Origin: Prostheceraeus crozeri
Taxonomy: Eukaryota > Platyhelminthes > Polycladida > Euryleptidae
NCBI GenBank assembly: GCA_907163375.1
Contig: CAJQUW010003622.1
Location: forward strand, 62,001 to 126,000
Length of the DNA stretch: 64,000 nucleotides
Reading direction: 5' to 3'
This document shows, in pieces, positions 22,285-37,200 of the stretch. Both the position numbers and the translations under genes were made by a program. The notes under the pieces are model-generated. The model worked only from the letters and a program-made list of their open reading frames with translations, did no database searches and was not told the origin of the DNA. The first letter of the stretch is position 1; every line of letters starts with the position of its first letter.

Positions 22285-25200
22285 CTGAAAGAAAGGCAAC
22301 AAACATTTATATGACAGGTATGTTTCATTAGATTTCTATGTCTAAGTACGAATGATTGAACCTCTGACTGATCCAGATAATATCTACAGATGCAAGTGTT
22401 ATCCACATTTGCTTTTCATTTTATTAACGGTACAATTCTCTACTAATACAAGGTATCATAGGTTACTAGAGGTAAACTTTCGGAGACCTCTTTCCTTTTA
22501 GTCAGACAGAAGCTTCTATTGGCATTTTTTACACACTAGTAGCGTAGCTTACTAGTCTGATTAGTTTGACATCGAGACTGCTGTTGTCAGAATTGATGAA
22601 TTATGCTATGATCGATCTAGCCAGTGAACTATGTTCGGTCAGTTCTGACTGTGAATAAGGTGGATGCATGTGCAATACATTACATGCTATGTAGATAAGA
22701 TAATGTAAACACCATAACGCTGACACAAATTCTTATATTATGAGGTTCTGACTTAATAACCTAAATCTCGTTGTTGGGGTCAGGTTTTGCGATGGTTTGG
22801 ATCCATTTCACAATAAGTGTTTGATAATATTTTACAATGTGTTTAACAATAAAGTGTATGATATACATCACTGATATCAGGCTTTGCACATAAAAAAATT
22901 CGATTCATGAATGTAATGTACGAGTCTCAGAAGAAGGACTTTTAAATGAACCATAGCTGTTCCTTAGTTCATTATATAGTTGTGAAAGACCATGAATTAC
23001 ATGGAATACTCCTCCCCTGAAGAAGCGCGAACACTCTAAACGCGTAGGGCTGCATACAATTTCAACATTTTTCTCTTTAATTTGAAGGCCAATAAATCCA
23101 AATACGTTTCTTCAATAAGCGTTCGACGAAACGCTTATATTTTCAATCTAGCATCTTCTTTCCGAAAAACAGCTTCAGCAAAAATTAGCAAGTAAAGCAG
23201 TCACTAAAATGGGAAATACGTCCAACTCACCGAATTGTGTTTTGATGCACTGTGTTAAGTTGAGTTCCAGCATCTTCAACAGTGGCTTTTCTGTCGATAT
23301 CTTGGAATTTTCTCATGGCACTGCTGCCCTTTCCTGCTCCTCGATCGGCCTTGATATCAAGTTTTTGCTTGCACTGAATTGAAGTGCCATCGTAATTGAA
23401 GACCACTGGACAGCAATCGTGACCAACAGCAATAAGCGAGCCATTAGAGATCCACGTTAGAGAAACGAATGGAAGGAAATCGTAGCGAAGAAGGATAGGA
23501 GTAGCAGGATCTTTTTTACCATCAACGATTGTAATTGTTGAATCATGAGCGACCCAAGCAAGCATTGATCCATCACCAGAAAAGGAGACGTCATGAATCC
23601 AACCTCCTGGAAAATAAATGAATTGATGATGAATTTCGTGGTCAAAGTTTTCGCTCTAACAGAAGTTCATATGTCTCGTTCGGCACGTTAAATAACTCAG
23701 AAATGAGTAACTCACAGAAAAATACATCTGCCATTAACATAAATTCTAATAAAATCTAATAAATTCTTTAAATTTTGATATGAAAAGCATACTTAGTTTT
23801 TCGTAACAAAATGAAATTACAGCTTGTAAACTTAACACATTACAACGCATCGTAAACGCGAAAAGAGAAGTAACTTTTCCCCGAGCTAATGGATTTCCAT
23901 TGACTATTCGACATCATCTTCCGAAAGGGATTCTATGAGATCTTGAATCCAATTTATTGACCATCCTTTATAATAATTTGTCGTTGAATAGTTCTCACAT
24001 AATTAGATCAATGAAATTAACCGTATCATCAAAAGATCAACTTTGTTGGCAGAAAATTCATCCCGCCTGATCTGAAAATGAAGTCTACATGCCTTCTCAA
24101 CTACACTACGTCACTTATCTCATCAGGATTGTTGACTTGTAGTGCTCAGTGAATATCGCAATTACAGTCAGCAAATTTAGTTTATCGAACACTGATTGAA
24201 AGAAAGCTATTCTTAATTTTGTCCTAATCCTAAGTCAATCAGAAGTTGTGTTAAGAAAAGTATCTTAATAACACGCACAGTAAACGCATTGCTTGTGAAA
24301 GAGTTTCTAGCACAAAAAGACAAAATGCATTTGAAACGCTATTCTTCATCAATTGACACTAGCCGACACGATTTTTTAAAACTTGCTCTAATACTTCGGA
24401 GCCAAGATGCATATGAATATCAAGTGGATGATTTTATTTTCATTGCCGTCTATTCACCGCACCACAGGCTTTATCACTGCAGATAACAAGGTAAACAACA
24501 CATTCTCGACTTATCAGCTACTTCCGATCGCTCGTAGATCAATGATGCCAATGATCATTACTTGTCAATTTCCGTCGATGTAATTGCAGTCATAACTAAG
24601 TGTATCGGCTGAATTATTACAAATCATATGACAGTGCTATACCATGCAGAAACAATAAAGTAGCCCCTATTCAAAACTAGATGCACGTTTATGTACAATA
24701 CATACATAAGTGCATTGTGATTTCTCATAACTGGCACTATGTCATTGCTTATCTTGGAATTGATACATTATTATTGAAATTGAAAAAATAAATTGTGGAG
24801 GATCGTTTGTAAAAATCTAATAAGAGATTGTATAAAACATCGGTATAAAATATGAATTTTTTTCAACTTTTATTGCTGGCTATTCTCAAAGTCATTCATA
24901 TATTAATCAAATGTGTCAGTTAATTAAAATCAGAAGTTCTGCTATGCTATCTAATTGCATGATGAGAGGAATACTTCTCATGATGCTGATCGAGGAAAAC
25001 TATAGAAACATCATGCTTGTACAGAAACATTAAGCTACATGATCATCTGTCATGAAGAGTGCAAATCAGCGTTTAACATAGGGGTAAAATCAATTATCAC
25101 ATTTGAATATGTTTTTGTACTTTTATATGTATTCAACTTTCTAGTCACTGTGCAAATGTGCGGCTATTGCTCCACATGCTAGAACTCCCTGATATTCGCA

Positions 25201-28200
25201 GTTAGACTTCAGTTTCTTAAATGTCTTGTCAGAAAGTCTATTGATAGGCTGAATCAGAAGCGGGCATTTCACTAGTGGCAACTGTAGCTGTAACAGCATC
25301 CTAAGTTGACGTAATTGTAAAATTGGAAGGTACATTACCCTTTTTTGATGTTTCATGATTCAATTCATCTTTCAAATTCACAACAAATCCGGGCAGATTC
25401 GCATCACGAGGATCTACATGCCTCAGAGCATTTATTGAATTAAACGCGTACTATATCGACACCAAACCACATGTATGTATATGCTTCGGGAACATGGGAA
25501 CCGTAGAAATCTGACACTATCATATTAAAGGACCAGAACGGACCAGTGTAAAAGTCAAGTACCGGAACCTTGTCAGTGCACTATGTAGAATTTCACGATT
25601 ATCATCATTTCTCTCTAAATATAAAATTATTCTTAAAAACATACAAAATATTGCCTTACGACACAAACATGTAATGATTGCATGTTTCAGAAATTTGATT
25701 TCTCTTAAAATATCTATCAACGTTGACATAGATTGACGCCTAGCCGAGCAGCTGAAATGATCATCAACAAACCCCTGTTGCCCATTCTAGTTCCACTAGC
25801 TTAAAAAAAGAAAAGTCGGACTACAACGATTGCGAGATTTGAACACTGAATAAAATTTAAGTAGAATCGCGTCATTTGCTCCGTGAGACATGCAGCAAGA
25901 GCTGATGCATTAGACTTCCAAAAAATCGGATCCAAATCGTTATAGAGTTCACTGTATTATCATTTTCAAAAATAGCTACGTTAGCTTCTATGTTATATTT
26001 AAGAGTAAACGATCGAAGATGACAAATAATTGCACACTAGCTTAGAGCGATTATTTCCATCGACAACAGCATCTTAAAAATACATTTATAACATGTTTAA
26101 CGCGCCCGAAGTAGAATCAGCTGATTAATTCAAAATACTAAGATACTGCTATATAACAAAATGCCATGTCTACATCATCATGCATCATTGATAATGTTGA
26201 CAGGAGAAAACGATGTGTACTTTTCTCAGCTCTATTGTGTTTATTCAATATTAAATTTTAGAAATATGGATTCGCCTGCGCAATCACCTTCACTCGAAAA
26301 CACTCCAGTTTTCAATCATTGGTTCACTGGATCTTTTGGTTTTATGACACGCAGTATTATAGACCCTGATTTGTTCGAAAAAAATTATTCCATTATCAAT
26401 TGAATTGCATAATATATGAAGTACATCGCCAAGCAAATTGGTCTGTCTGTTATGTGTAGAAGTGTGCTCATGAATAAATTAGTTTGAACATATTTATATT
26501 TTCCATGCTTTCTTCTTGTTAACCGGTTTAACATGCCTCCCCACCCATTCATAATCCCCTTTTGTTTTGAGTCAGTCGATTCCCCATAAACCAAGTGTGG
26601 TACTTGGAAGGATATCAACCAAATTATTTATGAGTGTAGCTAAAAACTAATTAAAACTAATTAACTTGCGAATTCCAATTTCTTTATAGGTTTCGTTTGT
26701 GCTGGTGTAATATCTCTTACTGTGTAATATCTTGCATGAAAACTACATCGACCAATTAACTCAGTCAAAACTTAACTTTAGAACCAACTATAAACTACAT
26801 TATATTCAGGCACAAACAGACTTTTATAGTGGACATTGTGCCACGTCGCATTTTGAAGTTGTACTAAAAAAAACCAACGAAAATTTTAACCTTGAGTTGT
26901 ACTTGAATGTGTTACTATAGCGATGAGTTACTTAGTATAAATTCAACGATGACACTTTTCTGTGTCAACTTTAAGATCTGTTTCTATTGGATTGATACAA
27001 AAGAAGACCATCCTGGCATGTCAGCGACATTTTTATTAGAGAACATTTTCACTTACGAAACCAATTGTCGGCCCTTCCATCATCAAATGTTTCGCCCATT
27101 TCACAAAATTGACAAGGGCCTGCCGATCAATAGGATAACACAAAAGTTCGGCCTTCAACTAGCAGTGCATGTAGAAAGCTCTCCTCATCACCCAATAAGC
27201 CATACTTGACTAAATCTTTGGTTTAACCCGCCTCCACGTCATAGCCGCAAGTCATGGCGCATCGAGGCATTCTGACCCTCGTTTTGGTGGTAGCTTCGGG
27301 CATCTGCACTATCCTCTGCCTTGACTGGCGAGAGCTATCTACCTAGATACGTCGTCTCCCAGCTACCGCCTGATCGAAATTAATATGCGACATAAACACA
27401 AGTTCGGGCTATACACATATGTAGCACCTTCTATCACGGTGGTGGCTCCGTCTGCAATTCAAATTTGGCGCTCCAGAAATTTACAAGCAACAGCCAACTC
27501 ATTAGAGTTCTCTATGTTACAGCTGTACATCCTAAAGCCACAATCCTTGCTAACAACAAAGCTTTTGTGCTGTACTTTGTGTAAACGTATGTCGTCATAC
27601 CTCCTGATGACATGACAAGCAGCGTCGCACAGCCTTTATATTCACCACATCTGCACGTATTGCAACCGAGCGGATTGCCCTTCAAGACTGACATTACATT
27701 CCTATGAAATATTGTGTATCGACTAAAAGCTTCTCACGCTATCGCTTCAATTGCTGTCCAGTAATTTCAGTTAATACTTTGTACACAATATACCGTGATC
27801 AGACAACTACAGTATAATCCCGTTACAACGCACATGGCATGTTACGTACATTCGGTTATAACGGACACGTCAAACATTCCCGACAAAATATCTTATCTTA
27901 TTAATATAGGAACACCCTCTCTAAAGCGTACGCGGAATAACGTACAATTGGATATAACGGACGAAATTTCACTTCCTTGAAAATTTAACGCACAAATAAC
28001 TTCAACACACTGCCTGACAGTAGTAGATTTTCTCAATGAGTGCTGGAAGCATTTGCAAACTACTGAAATTCTAGCACTGAACAATTTGAATTTTTTAAGA
28101 GAATTTATCCATCTTTGGAATTGTCATATTGAAAATTCAAAACAGGCTTCATGTCAGCGTCTTCAACATGTCGTACGAACAATGCCCGTCCTTCACATTC

Positions 28201-31200
28201 GAACTCCAACACCCAAGAAAGTTCAATTTTCAACTGGAATTTACGATTTATTGCGAACTACAATAAGCACGCTACGGTCTCAGCGTGAAATTACAAAACC
28301 TGCAACGACAAAAGTAGGGAAATGAGGGAAACCACGAAAATTTTTAGGAGACATTGATAATATGGCTCCCTCAAACAGGATTGCCAGGAAACACAAGATT
28401 TCGGCTGAATATGAATCTTATGATATCTTCAACACAGACTATAAGACTGAGACTGTCCTATTCTTTCAGTTACATCCAAATAACGAGCAATTTGAATATC
28501 GTGATTGGAAGTTGTAGCAATAATTTTGAAAGTAACTGAGTTGTAAAGACACTGCAATCCACATGTATTTTCTGGTCAATTCCTGCTTGTTGAAATAACT
28601 TCGCTTTATTTCTATGAAAATTGAACATAAGATGAGCAGAGAAAGCAGTTTTTATGGAAAAATTGCTTTCCTCCTGATATAACGGACACTTATTTCAATC
28701 CCTAGAGTGTACGCTTTAACGGGATTATACTGCATATATCAACGAAAATCTGTAGGATTATTAAAATTGTCAGATTCAGCAGACTGGCTGCATTTCCAAC
28801 TGCAATATTCATCATCAAGTAATACTTTAGTGTTGAATGCCTCGTGCTGTGCACCAATTTCTCACATTAATGTTTTCGCTGCCGTTGAATGACCTGCGTC
28901 GGAGCATAACGTTATCAGTCTCTGTACACCGCCCTTGCGTCTTGTATCATGTGTCGTCTACAATCAAGAGTCCATCAAATGCAGATGATCAGTCAGGGAG
29001 GAAGAGGGGTTTGATTTAGCTGCTGCCCCCCATTTGGCGGCGTTCAACCAAAGAGTACATTGAAACGAAAGATGTAATGGGTCTTTGTTAAATTCATTTC
29101 AAAGCAACGGTTCCAGACTGCGCAAGTCAAGTAACAAAATACATACTTATTTGAAATTGAAAGATGAGGCGAACTGAATTAAGTATCACAACACTTGAAA
29201 TGTAACATAATATCACGTAATAAACATGTATATTCTGAAATTTCAAAACCATCAGAGAAAATGATGACTGGAATGTCAAGTTCGAACAAAGAGACTGAAA
29301 TGTTTTCAACTTTAAATAACATTCAACATATCCCGACCACCAGATATGAAAAATCTATATTTATACTAACATCAACCACTAAAAACATTTAACTGAGAAA
29401 ATGTCATGCATTGTAACTACTGACGATGAAATATATAAAAGCACATAGATAGGATGCATATATGCGAGTTTATTCTGCTAGAAGTTCAATATCTCACTTT
29501 GTTATAATGAATACACTATAACGATAATTGAATAACAGGATATTTCATGAAGAACCCCTATATTATGTCAATACTGATGAGCTTTGTCGATTGCAGCTGT
29601 TTCACTTCCCATCGGTCTTTCATAAAAATCAGCCTCTAAAAATATTGAGACATCTGTAAATCAGCTTCGCACTTTCCCTAGGTACGATATTTGTCTTTGT
29701 GAAGTCGTGACTTCTTGACTACTTTGATTTGGAATAATATTTCAAGACCCTAAACCTATTTGTGATGTTTTGAGTCATCTTTGACAGTGATTGTCTACAT
29801 AGAGACACTTATTTTAGGAATATATTTGTGTGAGATGACTTTCATCAGAAGAATATTCTTGTTCCTTTTCCTGAATATACGCTTATTATGAGACAGGGCA
29901 TTATCATTGAATGCGTTTTCCTATGAGAAAACGAGTCACAGAGATAAGCATCGCGGCTAATCGTAGCATAAGATTTAAGTTTTTTAGAAGATTAGTCAAT
30001 ATTTTAAAACACCAATAATCGCTTTTAGTAGTTTACTGACAGAAGAAGCCGCTGTGATCCATGGAGACAGGCATGTTGGTGGGGCGAAATTCCCACTGAA
30101 AATACTAGCATTCTCACGGCACTCATGTCCCATAAAGCGAACATCATTCCCTTCCTTTTTCAATTTTTTATACATGTACTACAGTTTCTACGGTGCATGT
30201 CGTCTTGTGATTATCATGATTTCATTTTCGTGCTATTTAATTTGTTCCATTAGACCTGCTGTTATGCAGAAATGGGCTCTGTTGTTGTATGGACTGCAAT
30301 TTGGAATCCTACTTCGATATTCGCTATTCACTATCACTCTCCATGGTCTTAAGCTCATTAATGTAATCTCTGTCTGTACTGCATTCCTCCGCTACAAGTT
30401 GCGGTGAATAAACATGAAGGACATAATTGTACATTGTAGTTTGTTGCCAATTTCATGATCAACAAGCCAACTGATTCGCAATCCAAAATTATCAGTTTCT
30501 ACATTTTTCGATGATTTATAATCTAATATATAATTCCAGTCATAATGATATAGACGCTTTAAGTCTTATCATTGCATCTCACCATTATTCTCTTAAAATT
30601 TTATCTGACGATGTGTTCTTGTTTTTAAGGAGCGCTGCGTTTTGTATTAGTTTGCACCCCTAGTAAACTGACGCGCTTGGATAATCTTATACTGTGGACA
30701 GAGATGATGCCCTGTCCGTGGAAATGATGACAAACCACTTCGAATAATCAGCGCGTGTACACGATTGAATTTGTTCAGGACTGACTGTCATTGTCGCCAA
30801 TCGCCTCTAAGTAAATACACAGAAATGCCGAGAAATTATGCTTTGATGTAATATTTTTCGCATCACAATCTCATGTGAAAATAAATCAGAGCACACTGTC
30901 CCATTACAATTTATCACCAACAAGCCTGCATAAAAGTCATCAGTACATGTTTTGGACCTCTCTTAACCTTCATGAACAGTCTTTGAAATAATGAACAATT
31001 TGCTTCGTGATCATTGGGTCTCATTATGTGAGACAAAGCGAGATCTTCCCAGAACGATCATTGCTTTGCATCAGAATCATTACAACTGGCTACATAAATA
31101 AAATATAGAAGAAAATAACTGAAGCATACATATTTCCCTGAGACATTTCATTCTACACATATACGGACGCATGTGATTTTAAAGTCATTACATATTCTCC

Positions 31201-34200
31201 TCCATAAGCAATTATCACACCAAATCGTATACTAAATCGTATATCTTAAATCGTCTATGAACATGTGCTGATTATCCTTTGAAACTCAGAGCGAAAGGGG
31301 CAACCTCAAACACTAGCTGAGATATGATATAAGCACTTTTTTCAGTCATCCAACCAACAATGAAGTCGGAACTATTTCACGTCGACAACAAGGCATCGTT
31401 GTTTCTCTGTTGAGTTAAGAAATGCTCTCGCCCATCACATAAGCGTGTTTAGCCGGTTAGATGGCAACTATTGCGAGCCATTACAAATTATTACACAAAT
31501 ACCAGAAATAAACTTTCACCACAGCCATTGGAAAATGCTGACTATATTTTAAATGATCTGCACGCAGTGATCACCTTTCTTTTAAACATCAACCTTTGAT
31601 TTCATGAAACAAACACCAGACGCCTAGCTGCACTTTGAGATACTGCATCAAAAACTTCAACTGTCTCAGATTGAATTTAGGATAGGATAAGAGAATAAGC
31701 TAGCCGAGATGAGTCACCGCTGCTCTGATCACATTTTCAATGAACAACGTACAAAATTTAATAGAAATCTCAGCAACAATGATACTACATGTATGTTGAC
31801 CACATAAAAATTTTATTTCGAAATAAAATTAACAAACATGCTTTTCTAGGGTATACTATATGTATTCTAAAGTCAATTGGAAATAAGAACCAAAATTATT
31901 CAATGGTTTTGAATTTTCAAATTGATAAAATTTTGCACATTTTTTAGTGTGTGACACCCTTGTCAAGAAACACGTGAAATATGATAGCGATGTTTTTATG
32001 AGTTGCTTGACATGAAGGTCTCAAACCAAATGCTTGTAAAATTTGAAAAAATTAAATAACCATTTACAGCGGTAAGCTCACATGTACACCTTATCAAAAT
32101 TGATTAATAACCTCACCGTTATGGACTCGTCCTTAGTAGTAGACCAGTAGTCATAATTATCTTGACATTGGAAATATATAAATATTTCTAAATCTATGAA
32201 TTTCGAACAATGAAAATATCTATTAAAGCAAATAACAATAATTGTTTTTTAAAAATGTGACAACAACCTCACAGTCGTTTCGATCTAAATGTATTTTCTT
32301 CTATTTTTGATATCTTCAGATTTTTCTTTTGGAGGACACCTTTGGTGTGACTTTTGTGATTATACTACTTCTCTCCGAGTGCGCAATTGGCACCGGTCCT
32401 GCCGTGTCGACAGAGCATATAATTAGCTCTCTATGTGAAATGTGTTCGAATCCAGGTCTGAAGAGTTGCGGTTGGCGTCCTTTGGAGTCACTTGATGTCA
32501 CATGTATATTGAAAAATCTATTGAAAGATTCCGTAGACTTTTAAGATAAATTGACTATGATTTATAATGTGCATGCATCATTACACATTATAGTGCTTAT
32601 TATACATGTACATGTGTAACTTGAAGCTCTCATGTGCAACTATATACCAAGACAGATATTGAGGTCAAGCAAGTCAGATCTTCATGGCCATGCTGAAGAG
32701 AAGTGTGGAGACATACATGTACGAGTACTTCTATTCAATGATAGATGGTTCGTCGAATGCTGTAAAGAATTGCATCAAGTATGCCTAATTTGATTAATCA
32801 TCAGTCCTTTAACCAGGAAAATTTTAGAATTTCTGAGGGACAGCTATTGGCACTAATGAAAACATTTATCTACAATGCAAAGCATTTCGCCAAGCATCAG
32901 TGCACGCGGTCTTCTGAATGTGATCATCTTCCTTGAACAAATGACTAGCTGTTATGCTTCTCAGATTCGGAAAATATGTGGATTGCTTTGGTAGCAGTCC
33001 AAGTGATTAGAAATGGCAGAGTAGCTACATGCTTCTCCTGTGAGATCTTTGTCGCATAGATGAGTCTACTCGAGACTGTCAATTGAAGTCGGCAGGAAGG
33101 GCATCCGAAATAGAAGCAACCACATCGCTTTAGCAAAGTCTAACCATGCCAAAACTTCAAATGGTGACAGTGGGAAAGTGTTGATGCTAAAATTCGTGCG
33201 AGCACTAATAAAGTGTGCATCTCTTGGTTAAACGTTGTCAGCTGCTGTAGAAAGGTAAATGAGTAACAGAAACGAGACTGGGAAATTAGATAATCAGCGG
33301 TATGTAATTGTTTCAGCAACATTTGCGTTTATCGACATCCAAATTTCGGTACATCGAAACGAGGTTTTGAGGTACTCAAATATAGCTGACGAATTCTGGG
33401 CATTTCAAGAGAAATAACATATTAAAAATACCTAACATTTAGCCTTAAACTAATCAAAAATGATTGATAACTGAAAGGTGCTGTTTAAATATAATGACAA
33501 TAGTTTCGCGGATAGTTCATCGAAGTGGAGTGCGATTCATCATACGAAGCTAAATAACTCTACATCTAAAACGGTGAATGCAGGGTAAATGAAACTTTTC
33601 CAAACAATCAATGCACATGAAATACACAAATGACTTTAGGAAACAGGTTAGATGACAAACTTATCAAGGAGCTATTGTAAATATGAATAACAAGAAGCCT
33701 TGACAAATACAACACCAACAAGGTCAGTAAAAGAGTAAAAAATTTAGGACACAAGCAACAACCCAATCTAACGAACACTGAACAGAGCGAAGCACAACAC
33801 ATTTGAACTCTTACCTTTCATCTGGATGTCTACATAACAAAAATTAAAAGATGTCACTATTCGCAAAATATCACAGAAGAAAAAAGAAACATGCTAAACG
33901 TCAATCATATTAGTTCAAGATTTTGATTTATACACACAGCTACAAAGGGAGCTGCTTTCAAAAGTGCAGCAATTACTCTTAGAAAATAAGCTGATTGAGA
34001 AGCACACAATGATACATTACTGAATTCAGCGGATCTATTGCCAAGATTATCAACTTTTTTCCGAATATGATCGAAATTCTTATATATTGCGCATATTGTA
34101 TCATTCTACAGACAGTTTATCAAGTTTGTCACAGCATTTTATGATATTATGCATGCATGCATTGATATATACTGTAGTGATCGGCAAGAGCATACTTGTC

Positions 34201-37200
34201 TTTATGAGCTTCTACAAGTTTAATACTACTTCTGAATATCTAGGTTTTGTAGGTTATCAGAAATCAGTAAATTCCTAGGAAAGGAAAATTCCTAGAAGAC
34301 ATGATACAGACAATGTCTAAAGCAAAGAAGATTAAACAGCATTCTACAAACAGCGACTTCATTTCATGAATAACATTTGCAATGTGTGGTTCAATCGCTG
34401 AGGGAACATTTTCGTTATTCACTCAAAGTACACAAAATGAGAAATTCTTTTTTTATTCTAGTAACGAACATTTCAAAAGGAAAACGATGGCAATGCCATC
34501 AAAAGCCAAACGTTCAGTTCAACTGACTATTCGGCTTTTGAGACAATTTTGCGGATAATTAAACAACTTAACACTAACATTTTCGTGCTCATCATATTCG
34601 TTGAGCTAGTATTTCCTGTTCAGAGCCCTATAGATGTTAAAGCAAATAATTCAAACCATAAAGATGTTTCGAAAGAGATTTCTTACCGCTGCCATGAATG
34701 TATTCGCGAACAAGACTGTGAAAGCCCATCTCCTGGCGCGTACACCAATGATTATCACCCGGACGTTTCTCAATTTCCTTCACAAAAGCTGAGAAGATAC
34801 GTGTCTTGAAATCAGACGAGCCGATTGCGAGAAGGCAGTTGTTCGGATGCCAATCAATACTAAAAAGATAATGATATTGAATTCCAAATAATATCTTCAA
34901 TTAGATTGACGATTTTCAAATTACTTTTTTTATGTGTAACTTATTATCGCATCACACAAATGCAACATAAACATGCTACGTGTGCGTGTCATATTTCTTC
35001 TATTTCAACTCGGGACTCTAATACAACCCGAAATCTCCAATAAATCCCGGTTGCGAGCAGACAATGTGAAATAGGACTCTGGCCTCAATAATAGCGCAAT
35101 GCAACCTACTTTTGCTACATCTCCCCCAAATACCAAGGATCGCTAAGAGGCCGTGATTCCGGTTAAACCATTAGTTTACCAAACTAAACTGCAGGTTAAT
35201 ACAGTCCGTTTCATAAAAAGTGGATCATCCTAAAATTTGACTAAATAAAACATAAGTATGATACAGAAAGCATTTTTCATGTTATTTCATGTCCCTAATA
35301 TATTTAAATGTCCTTATATAATCTGATAAGCTATGATACAGTAACGGTTCTTAAGAAGCTAATATTTTGTGGCCCTACCCTTATTGTCAATGACATTACC
35401 AATTCGTCTAGGCATTGATTCGATGATATCGTTGATTTTTGACTGATCTAACTTTCTCCACTCTCTTTTTAACAGTGACGTAAGTTGTGATACGCCATCT
35501 GTAGGTAGCAGTGAACGACGAACGTTACGTTTTAGAATACTCCATACATTTTCTATGGGATTCAGATCAGGAGAACGAGCTGGCCAAGATAATGTCCTAA
35601 GCCCTAATTGAGACTTGCATAAGTTGACTCTACTACTCCTGTGACACGTAGCATTATCATCCATAAATAACCAAGTCGATGGATCACCAAGTTGATTTGT
35701 CATTTGGCCAATGTTCATTCGTAAAACATTCACATAGCGTTCAGAATTCATGGTTCCTTGCTGTATGTGAAGTTCAGAGCGGCCATTGGTCCAAATGCCA
35801 GCCCAAATCAGTAGAGTCGCACCACCTTGTACCCGGGGACGATGTAAATGTCTCGGAATTTCCTGATCAGATTTTAATATCAATCATCAATCCTTCAGAC
35901 GGACTGATGCCTCATCAGACCAGACAACCCGATCCCATTGATTTCGCCAGTGACAATGACTCATTGCCCATCTGAGACGTCTTTTTGTATGCTGATCTGA
36001 TAATTCGATCTGAGAGGGCCTCTTACAGCTCTTGAAATTCGACTCAATAAGTCTTCTACGAATAGCGGACTTAGAAATAGACGAGACTAGTGCAGCCATC
36101 TCAGTAAACGAGAGACTTGGATCAATTTTAACAAATCTCAAAATTAGGTGGTCTCTACGTTTGGATGTTTGCGTGGACGGCCAGAGCCCTCTTTACGACA
36201 GAGTCGAAAATCATCATTATGCCATCGATGCACATTTGTGTAAGGGAGATTTAGTCGCTTGCTTGTAGCCCTAGTTCTAGCAAGGCTGACACTTTGCCTT
36301 TTGTGAATGCGATCTCGTTATTGTTCATTTGTGCTTTGTATTGTTTTCAACCGGTAAGAGATAGATTTCTAGCTGAAAGCAATCAGGACTGCTGCCAACA
36401 CCACCGCAACGAAGTCAGGAAGCTATGAAACATGAAGTCCAGTTAATCACATGTAGCAGTTACATTATTGTTGATGAATAATGGTGCTATACTGGCTCTG
36501 ATTGACCGATTTTCTTTATTTTTGTTTTGCTTGATAGCTTTTGGTTTGTAGAACAACATATTACATAACAAAGGAAACAAATGTAATTTTATAAGAGTGA
36601 GGTATGATTTTGTGTAACATTGTTAAATGAAGATCAAATTATCTACTACTTTATTATCTATAACAGGAAAACAACTCAATATTCATGCTTGAAATTTCCA
36701 ACAATGATATTAGTAAGCACAACTGACATATCTTCCAAATTTCAGAGAAATTCGTTCAAGTTTGGCGGAGTTAGACAAAGTTGAAGTTAAGGCGATGTTT
36801 AAGGGTGATCCATTTTTTATGAAACAATCTGTAGTCATCAGATATTCGCTAGCATAACTATCAATTTTTTGTATCAATTGCTTCGATAGTCAGTAACCAT
36901 TCCAGACACCTAGAGACGCGAAACTGGCTGCTAGAATAGCGAGGCCTGAGAAGCGAGTATCAGTGCAGACGACAGGTCTGTAATGACTATACATTTCTAG
37001 ACCGGAAGCGCACAGGAACCGAAACTGGTATCGCAATCGACTTCTGTTTTATGAGGTAACTGGTGTTTATATGCTTCATGTTCCAATCAGCCGAGGCATG
37101 TTAAACCTCTCATGTTATAACTTGAAAAAGATAATAACTGAAGTTGTTGTGATGCCATGACACAGAATATCTAGTCAGTTCTAACTCGATGTGCTGTTAA

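Noticed and set aside
26161-26403. Frame with [19 protein letters not shown] as an exon
   Set aside because: No splice context, no recognisable family, and stops close by; too weak to call.
30054-30407. 117-codon hydrophobic frame
   Set aside because: AT-rich codons naturally encode Ile/Leu/Phe/Tyr; no domain, splice or expression evidence.
32440-32460. GTTCGAATCC as a tRNA B box
   Set aside because: No A box at the right distance and no cloverleaf could be drawn by eye.
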